In this document: positions 7,103 to 8,574 of the stretch, piece by piece | How positions within the stretch are numbered: the first letter of the stretch is position 1 | Layout of the letters: every line of letters begins with the position of its first letter | NCBI GenBank assembly: GCA_947631655.1 | Contig: CANRME010000055.1 | Span: forward strand, 1-8,574 | Source: an uncultured Bacilli bacterium | Lineage (GTDB): Bacteria > Bacillota_I > Bacilli_A > RF39 > UBA660 | Direction of reading: 5' to 3' | DNA length: 8,574 nt | Notes under the pieces: model-generated | The model's input: only the letters and a program-made list of their open reading frames with translations | Told to the model about the DNA's origin: nothing | Databases searched by the model: none | Position numbers and translations under genes: made by a program

Positions 7103-7132
7103 ATTATATACCCCCGTAGGGTAATAAGTCAA
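7103..7132 (-). promoter_or_regulatory. csoR promoter with embedded CsoR operator
   Basis: On the minus strand TTGACT (7132-7127) and a perfect TATAAT (7108-7103) are 18 bases apart. The spacer holds TACCCTACGGGGGTA (7123-7109), an interrupted palindrome with TACCC/GGGTA arms that closely resembles the known CsoR operator of Bacillus subtilis copZA. Repressor bound here would cover the spacer and the edge of the -10 box. The G/C run stands out sharply against the AT-rich surroundings. Transcription would start near 7096, giving a very short leader. Confidence 0.9.
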
Positions 7133-7133
7133 G

Positions 7134-7164
7134 TAAAAGAAAAAGAAGGTTATTTTTCCTTCTT
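7134..7164 (-). terminator. Intrinsic terminator of the small membrane protein gene
   Basis: On the minus strand AAGAAGG pairs with CCTTCTT (7 bp) around an 8-base loop, followed by TTTCTTTT. The left arm lies in the last codons of the small gene and its stop codon is in the loop. The structure ends only about two bases before the -35 box of csoR, so it insulates the copper unit from upstream transcription. A similar purine/pyrimidine bias in coding sequence could give a weak stem by chance. Confidence 0.6.
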
Positions 7165-7383
7165 ATTATTCTTAATTCTTGGAATACAAGCTCCTACTAT
7201 TCCAAACATAAAACCAACTAAACATTTAAACCAAATATTCACTTTAATACTCATAACCAAGTAATCCATTGGTACCATAAGTGTACCTAATTGTCTAGCT
7301 AAAGGTAAGTAACAAGCTAAGATATACGCTACTCCAAAAAAGATAATAAATAATAAAATTGATAAAATATCTTTAGTTTTCAT
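7150..7383 (-). CDS. Small membrane protein of unknown function, two helices
   Basis: I do not recognise a family for this 77-residue protein. It starts MKTKDILSILLF, with a hydrophobic helix at about 6-26 and a second at about 49-69, separated by a loop containing PLARQLGTL and MDYLVMS; the C terminus is strongly basic (RIKNNKKEK). The lysines at both ends and two helices suggest both termini are in the cytoplasm. The ATG at 7383-7381 is chosen because AAGGA lies eight bases upstream; the in-frame ATG at 7419 falls inside the predicted promoter. The gene has its own promoter and terminator between rlmD and csoR, and nothing ties it functionally to copper except two scattered cysteines in or near the helices (24, 54) and a third at 66. 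Confidence 0.75.
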   Translation of the reverse strand: MKTKDILSILLFIIFFGVAYILACYLPLARQLGTLMVPMDYLVMSIKVNIWFKCLVGFMFGIVGACIPRIKNNKKEK

Positions 7384-7409
7384 TTTCCACATCCTTATAT
7401 TACTTATTA

Positions 7410-7418
7410 AGTATATCA
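7410..7418 (-). promoter_or_regulatory. Extended -10 promoter of the small membrane protein gene
   Basis: TGATATACT on the minus strand matches the TGnTATAAT extended -10 with one mismatch. A poor -35 (TTTAAA) lies 17 bases further upstream, in an A/T run after the rlmD stop. The predicted start is near 7403, just before the AAGGA ribosome site at about 7392-7396, leaving a leader of about 20 bases. Confidence 0.5.
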
Positions 7419-7433
7419 TACTTTTTTAAAAAT

Positions 7434-8574
7434 TTAAAATTTTTTTAATATAACTATACTTTCAATATGTTTGGTATAACAAAACATATCTAAACCATAT
7501 ACTTTTTCTACTATATATTTATCCTTTAATTCCTTTAAATCTCTTGCTAAAGTAAAAGGATTACAAGACATATAAATTATTTTATTTATATCTCTATTAA
7601 GTAAAAAATCTTTAACATTACTTTTTAATCCTTCTCTAGGCGGATCTACTATAACCGCATTAATATCTTCTGGCAAGTTATCTAAAACATCTTCACTTTT
7701 CCCTAACATGAATTTAGCATTCTCTATCTTATTAATTTTCATATTAAGTAAAGCATCTAGTATAGCACTCTGTACAACCTCTACGCCATAAACTTTTTTT
7801 ACTTTAGATGCTACTGCAAGTCCCAAAAATCCTACTCCACAATAAGCATCTAAAACTGTATCTTCTTTTCCGACTTCCTTTTTTATTATTTCTAAAGCTT
7901 TAAGAGCTATATCCAAATTAACCTGAAAGAACGACTTACTATGAACTTGAAATAACATATGTCCTACTCTTTCGATAAAATGATCCTCGCCATAAATAAT
8001 TTTATTATTTAGAATAATACCAACTATCTTATTTTCTTTTGATAACTCATCAATATCTAAATCTATCTTATCTCGTGAATTTATCTCGATAATTATCTCA
8101 TCATTATAATTACTTCTTATTAAAACACTTCCGTTATTTACTTTTAAATACGGAATTATTTTATTAATACTTTCTTTAGCTAAATAACAATAAGTAATAT
8201 CTACAATATCATGAGTTTCTTCTTCATAAAAACCAATTTTACCTTTTTCAATTTTTAAACTAATTTTATTCCGGTAATGAGTGTCTTTATCACTGGCAAT
8301 AAAATTAACTTCGGTATCAATCCCCGCAAATTTCTTTAAAATATTTGCAAGAGTTTCTTTTTTAAACTTCACACTATCTTCATAACTTAAGTGTTCTAAA
8401 TCACATCCCCCACATCCCCCATAATAAGGACAGAACGCTTCTTTTCTTTCTGGGGCCTTTTTAATATATTCTATAACTTCACCGATATTATATTTTCTAG
8501 TCTCTTTAATTAACTTAATTTTTACTATCTCATTTGGTAAAGCATTCCTTACAAAAGTAATTAAATTATTAACA
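7434..8574 (-). CDS. rlmD: 23S rRNA (uracil-5-)-methyltransferase, RlmD/RlmCD type (5' end missing)
   Basis: The enzyme transfers a methyl group from S-adenosylmethionine to C5 of uridine in 23S rRNA (U1939 for RlmD; Bacillus RlmCD also U747). The frame stays open to the right edge, giving 379 visible residues; by comparison with relatives about 20-25 N-terminal residues are missing. In visible numbering, a TRAM-like part (1-40) precedes the Fe-S motif CPYYGGCGGC (Cys48, Cys54, Cys57), with the fourth ligand at Cys129. The Rossmann domain has DAYCGVGFLG (242-251), DPPREG (310-315) and the catalytic cysteine in SCNP (Cys337); MFCYTKHIES near the C terminus is the family end motif. A GTG at 8372 is not the start, since the Fe-S motif lies upstream of it in frame. 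Which uridine is modified cannot be read from the sequence. Confidence 0.93.
   Translation of the reverse strand, partial: VNNLITFVRNALPNEIVKIKLIKETRKYNIGEVIEYIKKAPERKEAFCPYYGGCGGCDLEHLSYEDSVKFKKETLANILKKFAGIDTEVNFIASDKDTHYRNKISLKIEKGKIGFYEEETHDIVDITYCYLAKESINKIIPYLKVNNGSVLIRSNYNDEIIIEINSRDKIDLDIDELSKENKIVGIILNNKIIYGEDHFIERVGHMLFQVHSKSFFQVNLDIALKALEIIKKEVGKEDTVLDAYCGVGFLGLAVASKVKKVYGVEVVQSAILDALLNMKINKIENAKFMLGKSEDVLDNLPEDINAVIVDPPREGLKSNVKDFLLNRDINKIIYMSCNPFTLARDLKELKDKYIVEKVYGLDMFCYTKHIESIVILKKF

Noticed and set aside
7384..7419. ATG at 7419 as the start of the small membrane protein
   Set aside because: It overlaps the extended -10 element and lacks a ribosome site; the ATG at 7383 has AAGGA at good spacing.

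Overview
The window is strongly AT-rich, and every supported gene lies on the minus strand, so transcription runs from high to low coordinates. TGA is used as a stop (csoR, copA) and TGG as tryptophan, so this is the standard bacterial code, not the Mycoplasma code 4. Shine-Dalgarno sites of the AAGGAG/GAGGTGA type, sigma-A-like promoters, short U-tailed terminators and a CsoR operator of the Bacillus type point to a low-GC Bacillota chromosome, perhaps an uncultured gut lineage of Bacilli/Mollicutes relatives. No species can be named from this sequence.

Layout in transcription order (right to left): (1) 8574-7434, most of a 23S rRNA m5U methyltransferase of the RlmD/RlmCD type, with its first residues beyond the window. 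(2) 7383-7150, a small two-helix membrane protein of unknown function with its own extended -10 promoter and a terminator. (3) 7132-3651, a copper-response unit: a promoter with a CsoR operator in its spacer, then csoR, copA and a TtcA-type PP-loop/Fe-S tRNA thiolase, joined by ATGA and GTGA stop-start overlaps and closed by a perfect hairpin terminator. (4) 3778-3510, an intergenic stretch with four hairpins, two degenerate repeat copies and the promoter of the next gene. (5) 3509-2592, an Rpn-type PD-(D/E)XK nuclease ('transposase' family) with a Gly-spaced C-terminal tail and a possible internal in-frame start. (6) 2523-127, a lon protease gene with promoter and terminator. (7) 101-1, the first 33 codons of an unidentified gene.

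How it fits together: CsoR is expected to repress its own unit until Cu(I) binds Cys41/His66/Cys70, releasing the CopA exporter. The unusual member is the TtcA-family enzyme, translationally coupled behind copA; Fe-S enzymes are known copper targets, so the linkage is suggestive but unproven. Most of the window is conserved housekeeping and metal homeostasis. The best candidates for something less described are the csoR-copA-ttcA coupling, the possible nested short product of the Rpn gene, and the paired repeats between them. No complete new system is evident.
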